From the NCBI RefSeq assembly GCF_027744825.2, contig NC_071334.1:5885937-5949936 (forward strand): a stretch of DNA of 64,000 bases. The letters run 5' to 3'. Position numbers and translations under genes: made by a program. Below the pieces are notes generated by a model. It ran no database searches, was not told the DNA's origin, and was given only the letters and a program-made list of their open reading frames with translations. This DNA comes from Synchiropus splendidus (lineage: Eukaryota > Chordata > Actinopteri > Syngnathiformes > Callionymidae). Shown here piece after piece: positions 15,201 to 24,062 of this stretch (the stretch's first letter is position 1; the number at the start of each line of letters is the position of its first letter).

Positions 15201-18200
15201 AAGAGGGCGCTCTTTCTATCTACTATACCAGTGATTCTTAACCACGGTTGTGCTGTGAGCGCCCCCTAGAGGGCCGCTAAAAGTTTTTTTGTTCTACACC
15301 TTTGGGCCGCGAGACGCTCAATTTTAATACACTTGCCACGTACGGTGGCAGCAGTGAGTCACTGAATTGATTTGACAGCTGCAAATCTGTGATAGTTACC
15401 AGCTATGGAGAAGTTCTTGAAAAGAAAAAATGATTTAAAAAAAAAAAGTGATGCTTCAGTAAACACTGTTCATGAAAACACCTGTTGAAGCAGTTTTGAA
15501 AATTATTTGAAACATTTTATGGCGATAATTTCGTCTACACTTGACTTATATCTTCTTTGGAGTTTAAATAAACTGTTTTTATTTTATTATATTCAGACAT
15601 GGTCATTTCACAAGGTTTTGGTTTGTTTAAATGTGAGTAGATTCAATATGTTTGTTGATCACAAATGAAATCAAGAGTCATGAATCAGTTCTTTTACTTG
15701 AAAGGGCCCCGGGGCCATTTGTTCTGGGAAAGATGGGCCCCAAGATCAAAAAGGTTCAGAACCCCTGCTCTATACTGTAGAGCTACAGTATGCCGATGCG
15801 CTGACTTGTCTGCCAGTCAAAGCAGCTCCGTGCCCCTTGAGTCCTGAAGTCCCACTTATGTTCTTGTCTGACAGGTTGATGCTCTCACTCACCTCTTTCA
15901 ACCAGCGGCCGACAAGCCTAAACGTAGCACATGTGATGGCCAGTCTCCGCCCCTTGGCTTGATTTGGTTTTTCATTTCCACTTGATGGAGCTCTGACGCC
16001 TTGGTTGTGTGTGTCACTGTAGCGGAGGGACGTTTCCGGACGACGACGGCTCCCATCAGCAGGTGAAGAACTCTTTGTTTGTCGGGGAGAGCGAAAACCG
16101 TGGGATGCCGCTCCCTGATAACAACATCTGGGGGCCGGATGGTGCCGACCACCAGGGCAGGACCCTCCCACGTGGCATGTAAGTGACCACCACCTGGGCT
16201 TCAGGTATCATGGTGACTCTGCATGGTGAATTCTGCCCTTTCTCTATTGTAAAGAACAAGTTTATATAACTGAGTGATGCGGATACATTGAGGCGACCTC
16301 TGTGGTGGACAGTCGCGATAGCAGATGTGGTTTCATGACACCGTGTTGTAGGGTTGATGAGGGCTGTGTCCCATTTATCACCCTAACACTGGGTTTTGGG
16401 CGTCACGTGTCAGTGTAGTGTGCCCTCCTCAGACCGAGGACACTCGCCGTTCACCACTTGAAATGATCCCTTCAAACCCAGGGAGCTCCGGAGCTGACTT
16501 CAAACCAAGTGGGAATATGAAGTGTGGAGAGATTTCCAGGAGACCAAAGGACTTTAAAACAATGTTGGACAGGACAACAGGGACATGTTCCCTTTGTTGA
16601 CTTTCTCTGGCGTGACACGTCAGCGAGCCAAATGGTCGACCGTGTCCCACAACAGGAACAATACAACATGGATGTACAACAGTAGGTTTTGATGTCTTCT
16701 GAACAAACAACAGTGGGCTAGCATCCAGGCTAACGTTAGCATCCTCTAACACATCTATCACCGCAACATAGGCTCCGCCCATTTCTTCTCCGTTGGTTCA
16801 CCAAACCAAGTGAGATGATCAGCGCCGATGCAAGAGGTTGCAGAAACGTTGGAGCTGTCATTTCCAAAACGTCGTCTCCAACACTGGATATGCAGGAAAC
16901 AAAACACAGCACAGCAGCCAATGACACGCTGTCTTTACGTGTGACGTCATGAAATGTTGTCCCAATTCTGAGGGACATCACTTCATAGTGGAGGGAGCTC
17001 AGAACCAAGTGCTAGTGTTAAGTGCTAGTGTTAGGAGGAGACAAGGGTCACAGCCAAGGAATGCAATCCTTCAGTAGAAACTGCATCTGTAAGGCAGCTA
17101 TTATTAATAAATAGATAAAATGAATCAAGTTTGGTCAGTGCTGAGAGGCTGTGTCCAAATTATGTGTCGAAGTGTGCAAAGAAAACATGGCTCATATGAT
17201 TCTGCCACTTGTTGTTCAGAATTTTCTTTATTACTGATGGGTCGATGAGGTTTCATGAAACAGTGTCCTGATCATCAGAGGCCACCAGATGGCGCTGTCT
17301 GCTGTGAAATGTTTGGACTTGAACAACTCATTTCAATGAAACCTCACATCCTCTCTAAACCAAGAGCGCCACCTATCGCCACTGTTTCATCATCCCCGCA
17401 TTACTGTTTCATGAAGCCTCATCCACCCACCACTAGTGAGCTTATCCAAATGTACAGTGTGTTGTTGTACTGTCTGTGGGTTTGGAGCTGCATCTCCTGC
17501 TCTTCTTGCTGCTGAGCAGCTTGTCGTATGATCGCCAGGCAGCAATTATGAAAATTGCTTTGAGCCGCCGCTTCTCTCGCTTAGTCACTTGAGAGAAGAC
17601 ACTGTGGGTCTGAGCTGAAGTCCTTCTCCCCCGACAGTGACTTCCCAATCCGAGGTATGCAGATCTACGACGGACCCATCAACGTCCAGAACTGTACGTT
17701 TCGGAAGTTTGCGGCTCTGGAGGGACGACACAGCAGCGCTTTTGGCTTCAGGCTCAACAACTCCTGGCAGAGCTGCCCCAACAACAACGTGACAGAAATC
17801 ACTTTCGACAGAGTTCCGGTGAGTTCACCTCTGTGCCGCAGTTGGTCTTCTCAGGAGAAGCTACACTCACCACCACCACCACAACAATACTAGAAGACTG
17901 AATCCAAACCCTCTTTTTTGAAGTGGACTTTTTTTTTCACCTTAAAAATGTTACTACACGTATGGTAGTACGTTTTTTAGTTACGTTTCTTTCTGGATGT
18001 ATCTATATTAAAAGACACTTTTCATTTAAGATTAAGCTTCTGCCGTTTTAGCTCTAAGGCAGTGAAAGTGAGGTACTTTCCCCTAACTCAGAATTGTCCC
18101 AAACAAAGAAGGAAACAGAAAGTGGAAGTCGCAGTCTTGATATATACGACCCTCCAGTTTCAGCTGATCACAAATGTCAGTGTTTGTTCAGAGAAAAATG

Positions 18201-20198
18201 AGACGTCGCTGCTAACAGTGTCGATCACTCTACACCGTGGGTCACCGGCGCCTTAATGAATCTCTCCCTCCCGGCAACAGATCACGTCGCGGGTCTTCTT
18301 CGGTGAGCCCGGCCCGTGGTTCAGCAAAATGGAGATGGACGGAGACAAGACCACCATATTCCATGACGTGGATGGCTCGGTCAGCGAGTATCCCGGGGCG
18401 TTCCTGGTCAAAGAGGACAACTGGCTGCTGCGACATCCAGACTGCATCGATGTGCCCGACTGGAAGGCCGCCATCTGCAGTGGCCACTTCGCACAGGTGG
18501 GTCAGCTCGGACCAATCCGGCACCAGTCTGTCATTATGGTTGTATGTCGTCAACATGTCACCATAGCAATATTTGGTTTTAGGCATCTGCTGCCGTTCAA
18601 GTTAGTACCGAGATGTGTATTTTGACCCAAAGTACCTGTATTATATATTCCTCTTTCATTCTATTTTCATGAACAGAAATACTTGTGGGGTGCTGGGAAA
18701 ATCCGCCAGTCACTGACATGGAATAGATTCAGCCAATTTGTCCGCAGCTGCCGGGTCATTTGACGTGAGCTTAGGTTTGTGTGTTTGTGACCAATAGATC
18801 AGTCCCTGCTGGCGTGAGAGCCATGGACTGAGCCTAGACACAGGAGTGTCACTGCCCAGTCTGACACTCTGAACCGACGTTTGTCTAGTGACAACAAGGA
18901 CTGAAACAGTCGCACTTGCTGCTATTTATTTCTACACTCTTTTTCTCCACATTCACACTATGATATTCAAGTGATGGGTCGATGAAGTGTCATGAAACAG
19001 TACTGCAGGCTGGATGAAACAGTGTTCTAGTTTTCAGAGGCCACTAGATGGCGCTCTTGGTTTAGAAATGATGTGAGGTTTCAGTGAATTAGTTGTTCAA
19101 GTCCAAACATTTTACAGCAGACAGCGACATCTGGGGGCCTCTGAAAATCAGGACACTGTTTCATGAAACCTCACGACCCTTCAGTACTATGTCATGAAAC
19201 CTCACCTGCTCGTCACTACTTTTATGATCATATAATTACCTCTTAAAGAACAGAACCATTTTAAACATTAGAATCTCCATGATGCCTGATATTGCTTTAA
19301 AATGTAGTATTTTGTTTCTGTTAGCTTATTCTGTGCTGAATTGTTTATGTCCCCCTTTCTGTAAAGGCCTCTGAAAAAGACTTTCAGAGGCCTCTCGATG
19401 CCGCTCTCTAATCTCGGGTCTGAACAACTATTTTCAGTACTTCATAGGTAAAGACATGAAAAGAGAGGTTTTCCATTTTTCCATTTCACCCTCTCCTGTT
19501 TCAGATCTATGTCCAGACCCGGAACCCGGCCAACTTGAACATGCAGATGGTGAGGGACGAGTACCCGGACCGACCGCTGAGACTAGAGGGCGCTCTGGGG
19601 AAGAAAAAGCACTACCAGCAGTTCCAACCTGTGATAACCCTGGCCAAGGCTTACACCATCCACTGGGACCAGCCAGCGCCAGCAGAGGTCACCATCTGGC
19701 TCATCAACTTCCACAAGTCAGTGGACCGCCACACGGTTGACAAAGCTTTTTAACCAGCTGTAGTGGGAACCTTTGTCTCTGGAGGCAGCCCTTCATGCTG
19801 TCCTGCTAAAGCAAGCAGTAGACTGTGGTAAACACTGGTGACGTTCCGAGGAGGCTTCATGAAGCTTCATGAAACAGTGCCCTCTTTTGTTTCTTTTTTT
19901 CTCTCATCAGCCTCAACTGCAGGGCAGACAGTGAACAAATACAAAATAAAATAACTCTAAATAGAGCATGAGACACTCAACATGGACCCGGTTTCTAAAC
20001 GTGGTTTACCGTCCAAGCAGACAGCGAACACTGAAGGTTTGCCGCCTTGAGCAGTTGGTCATGCCCACCTCTATGGCAAGTCATACTGAACAAACATGAG
20101 AAGAGAAGAAACCCCAACGAATATAGACCTTCTCACGAGGTTAGCACCACCCAAAGGCGTAACAGCTGTACTACACACACACTTACACACACACACAC

Positions 20199-20245
<47 letters not shown>

Positions 20246-20249
20246 TAGA

Positions 20250-20282
<33 letters not shown>

Positions 20283-20286
20283 TGAC

Positions 20287-20325
<39 letters not shown>

Positions 20326-20425
20326 CAGATAGACAGACAGATAGATAGATAGATAGATAGATAGACAGACAGATAGACAGACAGACAGATAGATAGACAG
20401 ATAGATAGACAGACAGACAGATAGG

Positions 20426-20506
<81 letters not shown>

Positions 20507-20967
20507 GGATAGATGGATAGATAGACAGATAGACAGATAGATAGATGGATGGATAGATGGATAGATAGATAGACAGATAGATAGATAGATGGATAGATGG
20601 ATAGATAGACAGATAGATAGATAGATGGATAGATAGCTTGATAGATAGATAGATGGATAGATAGATAGACAGATAGATAGATGGACAGATAGATGGATAG
20701 CTAGATGGATAGATAGACGGACGGACGGACGGACTGATGGACAGACAGACAGACAGATAGATAGATAGATAGATAGATGGATAAATAGATGGATAGATAG
20801 ACGGACGGACGGACGGACGGATGGACAGATAGATGGATAGATAGACGGACGGATGGACGGACGGACGGACAGACAGACAGATGGATAGATGGATAGATAG
20901 ACGGACGGATGGACGGACAGACAGACAGACAGACAGATGGATAGACGGATAGATAGACGGACGGACG

Positions 20968-20998
<31 letters not shown>

Positions 20999-23900
20999 AG
21001 ATGGATAAATAGATGGATAGATAGACGGACGGATGGACGGACGGACGGACAGACAGATGGATAGATCGTGAAAGAAGCTTGAGACATGTAATTTTATAGT
21101 GGTGCTTGTTCAGCAAATGTATTTGATCTTAAAAACAATACATTATTCCTGCCTTGATGGGTGAGAAGTTTTGTTGAGATTGTTTGTCGTTCCTAAACAT
21201 GGTTGTGTGTCACATAACATGAGGGGTCACTTGCTCAAGACAACATGAGTTTGTGATTCCAGGAAAGATTGAGGAACTTGTGTTTCTGTGAAAACTGTCC
21301 CGTCAGCACGATCGATAGAAGAGGAGGGGCTCTCCAGACTTGGCTGAGCAAAGCCATCATTATGACCATTCTTCTTCCGACCCCCTCTAATAGTTGATGA
21401 TGCAAGGTGGAAGGACAAACTCAACTTCCACTGAGATTTATATTGAACTGCACAATGCTTCCATCTAGAGGCGACCTGCTGTGTAGCAACCTGGAGATTC
21501 CATTTTCCTCTGGAGTCCCCTCTTCATGCTCCACATATGTTCAGTGTGATGTGATGTTGTTGCTCTTTTAGGACATTACATTCCATTCAGCTGAAGTTTT
21601 CCTTCCCTCAACGAAGTGTGTTTGAATAGAACTGAGATCCTGTGTGACAATGCGTGTTGGTGTCCAGAAATGACTGGATCACTGTGGGGATCTGCTACCC
21701 TCGAGGCACCACCTTCACCATCCTCTCCGACATCCACAACCGCCTCACCAAGCAGACCCGCAAGACCGGGGTCTTCATGAGGACGGCGCAGAGGGACAAG
21801 GTGAACCACTCCCACCAGACCAGGGGCTACTACTTCTGGGAGGAGGACACCGGGTGTGTAGACGCTTCAGACCAAGGCCGTGTTTCCATGAACCACAACT
21901 GATCTGGACGTTTGGCGGTTGCAGTCTGCTGTTCCTGAAGGTTGTGGCTCACAACGAGCGGGACCAGTTTGCCTTCTGCTCCACCAAAGGATGCGAGCGC
22001 GTGAAGATCACGGCTGTGATTCCTAAGGGAAGTCCTCCCAGCAACTGCATGGCCCAGGCTTACCCTCGACACGCCGAGATGCCTGTGGTGGATATTCCCA
22101 TGCCCAAAAAGATCCCCAACAATGAACTGGTGAGGCGACAAGTTATCGCTATATATATATATATTATATATTTGTTTTGGTTTTTTTTTATTTTTTTTTT
22201 TGTGTAAACACCATAAACTTTTAATGCAACACATCTGTTCACCAATTTCAACTCTAACCATAGAGAGGAAAAATACAGAACACACTGTAAAAATTACAGT
22301 ATGTTCTATATTTTTTAAATCACATTTTTATGCTGTTTTTCATCATAAACCTGAAAATATATATAAATCAAAATAGAAAACAGTATGGAAAGTGGACTAT
22401 TCATTCAGAGCAGCATAGATTTTGATATGCAGAATAATAGTTTATTTTCTTGGTGAAGCAGTGTCCTTATTTTCTGAGGCCAGTAGATGGCGCTCTTGCT
22501 TTAGAATTAGCATTGAAATAAGTTGTTCAAGTCCCAACATTTTACAGCAAACAGCGCCATCTGGTGGCCTCTGAAAATCAGGACACTGTTTCATGAAGCC
22601 TCACCTGGCCATCGCTGCCTCCATATAGACTTTTTTTCTGGGCTTTTGTGTGTTTAACCATCTATGATGGTTCACTTGATGCCTCAGGAGCATCTTGTCT
22701 TTCCCTGCTTCAGCGAGTCACACTGTTGTGCTTGAAGTCACCAGCAGCCCTTCTCTTCCTCAGGCCACGCCTGAGCACCTGCTGGAGGTGAAGCTGCAGT
22801 CGTACAACACTCGCTTCTTCCACATCAAGGAGGACTTTGCCTTCACTGAGGTGACTTTTCTGTCTCTGAGACTCAAAAGCTGCAGACTTGTCACCCGTCA
22901 CTGCCCTGCAGGTGAATGGCAGGAAGCTGTACCAGCCAGAGGATGGAGTCCAGTTGACCGTGATCAAGGGTCAGGACGGGACAGTGCTGGAGACCAAAAA
23001 CTTCAGGAACTCCATCCTGCAGGGCATCCCTGCGCAGATAGACAACTATGTCAGTCAACTTGAAGATGGGTACGAACACTCCGCCTCATCCATCGTGTCA
23101 CTGGAGGAATTTATTTAACGTGCCACTGAAATAAACTCTGCGTTTCTCTGTCTAGCTCTGTGGTCCTCGTGACCTCTAAAGGTCGCCTGGTGACCAGAGG
23201 ACCCTGGACAAAAGCTCTGGAAAGGCTGGGAGCAGACAAGAACCTCAAGCTCAAAGGTAACGCAGGCTGCATTATATATGTTATTACATTATTATAATGT
23301 AATTACAGTACATTTTCAAGGGACATTCCCCCTTAACTTGAACTACCGTAATTTCCAAACTATGAAGTCTATAAAAACAAACTTTTTTCTCGCGCTCTAA
23401 ACCCTGACATAGCTAATATTGGATGTTTCCAGGCTAAAGAGCCTCATGCTGGCAAAATATTGAGCCTGGTCACATCAAACCCATGACATCACAGGTGTTT
23501 TATTGACCTTAAAGCGCTCGAAATGCGCTGTTTTCACCCGCGTGTCCGCAGCTCCGCCCACAGAGCCGATCTCCTGGAGGAGCGGAGATGAGAAGCAGCA
23601 GCTGAGACCAGCTGTGGTGTCGGAACTTGGGACACATTTTGAGCGCTTTCATGTCAATAAAAGATGTGAGGAGTTGATGATTCCAGTTCAGAACATTGGC
23701 CAGTTTGTTTCATGAGTCAGTCTCCATGCTGGAGCCCGTTTTCCAAACTAGTTCAGAAGCGATCCTCATGCATTTTTAAGCCTTTCTACGGTGCAGACAG
23801 CACCACTGCACCTGCGGCTTATGTAGGAACGAGATCTGTTTTCCTTCTTACATTTCATGGCTAATATTCCCGATGCACTCTATGGTCCAGAAACTACGTT

Positions 23901-24062
23901 AGTTCTCTACAATGTCTCTACAATCTCCCTCCAGACAAGTTGGCGTTTGTGGGCTTCAAAGGTCCCTTCCATCCCGACTGGATCCATCTGGAGGTGGATC
24001 AGGAGCAGGCCAAGATCCACCAGGTCCTCCCCATCCCTGTGGTCCACAAGCTGAAGCTATGA
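671..24062 (+). CDS. cemip: CEMIP (KIAA1199-like), 3' 17 coding exons, partial at 5' end
   Basis: CEMIP is a secreted or cell-surface protein that binds hyaluronan and promotes its depolymerisation. Exons: 671-880, 941-1146, 7487-7556, 7908-8036, 13536-13621, 14440-14571, 14701-14736, 16023-16178, 17638-17818, 18281-18496, 19505-19716, 21668-21853, 21925-22129, 22764-22850, 22912-23069, 23156-23256, 23935-24062. They total 2499 nt (833 codons with TGA at 24060-24062), all phases agree and all introns are GT-AG. The protein collinearly matches the C-terminal ~60% of human CEMIP (1361 aa from memory): [62 protein letters not shown]-type and KNSLFVGES blocks belong to the right-handed beta-helix (PbH1) region. 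Residues from about 676 form the C-terminal ILEI/FAM3-like (GG-type lectin) domain, ending VVHKLKL. The N-terminal G8 domain is upstream of the window. The paralogue CEMIP2/TMEM2 is less likely, because MESD and TLNRD1 follow directly. Confidence 0.95.
941..1146 (+). CDS. cemip: CEMIP exon b
   Basis: Starts [18 protein letters not shown] and ends PNPRQDC plus two bases before gtaaat. It is separated from the previous exon by an intron of only 60 bp that keeps the frame. Confidence 0.92.
1158..1442. mobile_element. 285-bp MITE-like element with ~23-bp terminal inverted repeats
   Basis: The left end at 1158-1180 (starting CAAGTAACAGCC) and the reverse complement of 1420-1442 (starting CAAGTAACATCC) match at about 20 of 23 bases. 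The interior repeats the motif of the ends (ggtcgtaagt near 1200, cgtaagt near 1390). It lies 11 bp downstream of the 5' splice site at 1147. No transposase is present; family unknown. Confidence 0.65.
1443..6098. other. CEMIP intron interior, no gene recognised
   Basis: Only short open frames without recognisable similarity are present. It contains a TA microsatellite at 3140-3202. A short segment near 4676-4740 resembles 36855-36925, so some of the stretch is old repeat. Confidence 0.5.
3140..3202. repeat. (TA)n microsatellite
   Basis: An uninterrupted TA tract of about 62 bp, followed by an ATTT-type tract to about 3226. Confidence 0.95.
6101..6815. mobile_element. 715-bp non-autonomous DNA transposon, TA target site, Tc1/mariner (Tigger-like) ends
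   Basis: The left end is CAGTGGTACCATGGTTTTCG. The reverse complement of the right end reads CAGTGGTACCTCGGTTCTCG. Each end is flanked by TA (6099-6100 and 6816-6817), as expected for Tc1/mariner-superfamily insertion. The interior has no transposase-length frame. The superfamily call rests on the TA duplication and the GGTACCTCGGTT-type terminus, known from Tigger/pogo-like elements. Confidence 0.8.
6818..7486. other. CEMIP intron 3' part
   Basis: No exon seen. It contains a C-tract near 7451-7462 just before the acceptor at 7486. Confidence 0.5.
7487..7556 (+). CDS. cemip: CEMIP exon c
   Basis: Encodes [17 protein letters not shown] and AAAGSE. The acceptor is cgcag at 7486 and the donor is gtaagt at 7557. 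Enters with two bases carried over (AG|C) and ends in phase 0. Confidence 0.93.
7908..8036 (+). CDS. cemip: CEMIP exon d
   Basis: Encodes 43 residues, [15 protein letters not shown] to NNRAHSNYR, nearly identical in pattern to human CEMIP. The donor is gtgagt at 8037. Confidence 0.95.
8122..9154. mobile_element. ~1.03-kb hAT-like non-autonomous element
   Basis: The left end TAGGGATGGGCGACAT pairs with the reverse complement of the right end, TAGGGATGTGCGATAT. Imperfect 8-bp target duplications flank it (CTGGTTTG at 8114-8121, CTGGATTG at 9155-9162; 7 of 8 match). An 8-bp duplication is typical of hAT elements. No transposase recognised. Confidence 0.7.
9163..9855. other. CEMIP intron, nothing recognised
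   Basis: No exon or clear repeat is visible between the hAT-like element and the first family B copy. Confidence 0.4.
9856..10365. repeat. Family B interspersed repeat, copy B1
   Basis: Shares the segments TGGAGACTGACTCATGAAAC, AACTGGCCAATGTTCTGAAC and CTCAATATTTTGGCAGCATG with copies near 23.4, 28.1, 45.9, 50.2 and 57.4 kb. The outer parts resemble the CTATAAGCCGC-type repeats common in fish. An internal inverted repeat (aaagcgctcaaaatg near 10113 against tttgagcgcttt near 10225) surrounds the core. A 66-codon minus-strand frame (10043-10243) is shared with other copies. Confidence 0.8.
10366..12440. other. CEMIP intron with one transposon remnant
   Basis: No exon seen. Contains the hAT-like element at 11298-11732; the rest is unassigned. 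Confidence 0.5.
11298..11732. mobile_element. 435-bp hAT-like MITE
   Basis: The left end CAGAGGTGGGCA pairs with the reverse complement of the right end, CAGACCTGGGCA. The right side contains the GGCCCCCGGGCCGCACTTTG-type end frequent in vertebrate hAT elements. The flanking 8-mers (gtttcagt and gttcaact) are only weakly alike, so the insertion is old or the limits are slightly off. Confidence 0.55.
12441..13505. repeat. GGAT-type tetranucleotide array, ~1.06 kb
   Basis: An almost unbroken array of GGAT units with frequent GGGT, AGAT and GGAG variants. The variants recur in longer patterns (for example blocks of three units ending in GGGT), which points to duplication of larger blocks. The last ~20 bases change to GATA and GACA units. 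The array ends about 30 bp before the CEMIP exon at 13536. Confidence 0.97.
13536..13621 (+). CDS. cemip: CEMIP exon e
   Basis: Encodes [18 protein letters not shown], then [10 protein letters not shown] and two bases. The acceptor tttaag is only ~30 bp from the end of a 1-kb simple repeat. Confidence 0.93.
13622..14439. other. CEMIP intron, AT-rich
   Basis: AT-rich sequence with several A and T homopolymer runs. No exon or recognisable element. Confidence 0.5.
14440..14571 (+). CDS. cemip: CEMIP exon f
   Basis: Encodes [20 protein letters not shown], then [20 protein letters not shown] and DDC plus two bases. The donor is gtgagt at 14572. A GT microsatellite lies in the following intron (about 14600-14628). 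Confidence 0.93.
14701..14736 (+). CDS. cemip: CEMIP micro-exon g (36 bp)
   Basis: Encodes [11 protein letters not shown] and two bases, matching human [14 protein letters not shown]. The acceptor is gtctag and the donor gtaaga. It is the shortest CEMIP exon in the window. Confidence 0.92.
14737..15228. other. CEMIP intron
   Basis: No exon. The segment near 15100-15210 resembles the CCGTATTTTTC / GGATAAGTC-type fish repeats seen at the edges of family B. Confidence 0.4.
15229..15767. mobile_element. 539-bp hAT element remnant with start of a transposase frame
   Basis: The left end CAGTGATTCTTAACC pairs with the reverse complement of the right end, CAGGGGTTCTGAACC, a classic hAT terminus. 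The flanking 8-mers tactatac and ctctatac share six bases. At 15405 a short frame begins [10 protein letters not shown] and stops after 27 codons. MEKF-type starts followed by lysines are common at the N-terminus of hAT (ZBED/FAM200-like) transposases. A second, more degraded copy lies at 48698-49275. Confidence 0.75.
16023..16178 (+). CDS. cemip: CEMIP exon h
   Basis: Encodes [20 protein letters not shown], then [20 protein letters not shown] and [11 protein letters not shown] plus two bases. It matches the human GGTFPYDDGSKQ...RIWGPGG block. Confidence 0.93.
16179..17235. other. CEMIP intron
   Basis: Short spurious frames only; no exon recognised. Family A copy 1 follows. Confidence 0.5.
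17236..17424. repeat. Family A palindromic repeat, copy A1 (CTCF-like core)
   Basis: Imperfect palindrome with outer TTTCATGAAACAGT-type arms. The left arm has CCACCAGATGGCGCT at 17282-17296, matching the CTCF core consensus CCASYAGRKGGCRS. The right arm has AGCGCCACCTATCGCC near 17365-17380, a degraded opposing core. Confidence 0.85.
17638..17818 (+). CDS. cemip: CEMIP exon i
   Basis: Encodes [20 protein letters not shown], then [20 protein letters not shown] and [20 protein letters not shown]. Strong match to CEMIP beta-helix repeats. The acceptor is cgacag and the donor gtgagt. Confidence 0.95.
17819..18280. other. CEMIP intron
   Basis: No feature recognised apart from short T-runs. Confidence 0.4.
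18281..18496 (+). CDS. cemip: CEMIP exon j
   Basis: Encodes 72 residues from [17 protein letters not shown] through [16 protein letters not shown] to [18 protein letters not shown]. Phase 0 at both ends. Confidence 0.95.
18497..19504. other. CEMIP intron with family A repeats
   Basis: Contains copy A2 (18974-19206) and a half-copy near 19372-19436 (cagaggcctctcgatgccgct). Nothing else recognised. Confidence 0.5.
18974..19206. repeat. Family A palindromic repeat, copy A2
   Basis: Inserted in the opposite orientation to A1, since its right half is the reverse complement of A1's left half. CCACTAGATGGCGCT at 19041-19055 is a perfect match to the CTCF core consensus. The opposing core AGCGACATCTGGGGG at 19123-19137 has two changes. 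Confidence 0.85.
19505..19716 (+). CDS. cemip: CEMIP exon k
   Basis: Encodes [20 protein letters not shown] through [20 protein letters not shown] to WLINFH plus two bases. The donor is gtcagt. Matches human THYQQYQPVVTLQKGYTIHWD. Confidence 0.94.
20199..21066. repeat. GATA/GACA (Bkm-like) tetranucleotide array, ~0.87 kb
   Basis: Mixed GATA and GACA units, shifting toward GGAC/GACG units from about 20715 on. It is in the CEMIP intron 19717-21667. A preceding CA tract (20170-20198) leads into it. GATA/GACA composition is the signature of Bkm-type satellites. Confidence 0.97.
21668..21853 (+). CDS. cemip: CEMIP exon l
   Basis: Encodes [20 protein letters not shown], then [19 protein letters not shown] and further to GYYFWEEDT plus two bases. 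The donor is gtgtgt at 21854. Confidence 0.95.
21925..22129 (+). CDS. cemip: CEMIP exon m
   Basis: Encodes [35 protein letters not shown] and [16 protein letters not shown]. The intron before it is 71 bp. The donor gtgagg is closely followed by a TA tract. Confidence 0.95.
22148..22253. repeat. TA/T-rich tract plus 38-bp repeated module
   Basis: A TA tract and a long T-rich run lead into a 38-bp module at 22216-22253 (it includes TGCAACACATCTGTTCACCA). The same module recurs at 59589-59626, where TA tracts flank it on both sides. Confidence 0.8.
22454..22603. repeat. Family A palindromic repeat, copy A3 (two perfect opposing cores)
   Basis: CCAGTAGATGGCGCT at 22480-22494 on the plus strand and AGCGCCATCTGGTGG at 22553-22567 both match CCASYAGRKGGCRS exactly, pointing toward each other. 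Flanked by the family's AATCAGGACACTGTTTCATG arm. Confidence 0.9.
22764..22850 (+). CDS. cemip: CEMIP exon n
   Basis: Encodes [20 protein letters not shown] and IKEDFAFTE; start of the C-terminal ILEI-like domain. The intron that follows is 61 bp. Confidence 0.94.
22912..23069 (+). CDS. cemip: CEMIP exon o
   Basis: Encodes [20 protein letters not shown], then [18 protein letters not shown] and further, ending in two bases. Matches human VDGKKYPSSEDGIQVVVI and [17 protein letters not shown]. Confidence 0.94.
23156..23256 (+). CDS. cemip: CEMIP exon p
   Basis: Encodes [20 protein letters not shown] and [13 protein letters not shown] plus one base; matches human SIVLMASKGRYVSRGPWTRV. Confidence 0.94.
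23345..23855. repeat. Family B interspersed repeat, copy B2 (reverse orientation)
   Basis: A full-length-looking copy, reversed relative to B1. It begins at TACCGTAATTTCCAAACTAT and ends near the CTGCGGCTTATG segment. It holds a 70-codon plus-strand frame (23503-23715) homologous to the minus-strand frames of B1 and B4. Confidence 0.85.
23935..24062 (+). CDS. cemip: CEMIP terminal coding exon q
   Basis: Encodes [20 protein letters not shown], then [20 protein letters not shown] and KL followed by TGA. Human ends in the same way (FQVVPIPVVKKKKL). Confidence 0.95.

Noticed and set aside
20133..21116. 327-codon minus-strand frame of repeated LSIY/LSVC units
   Set aside because: Translation of the GATA/GACA array, with no non-repeat coding content.
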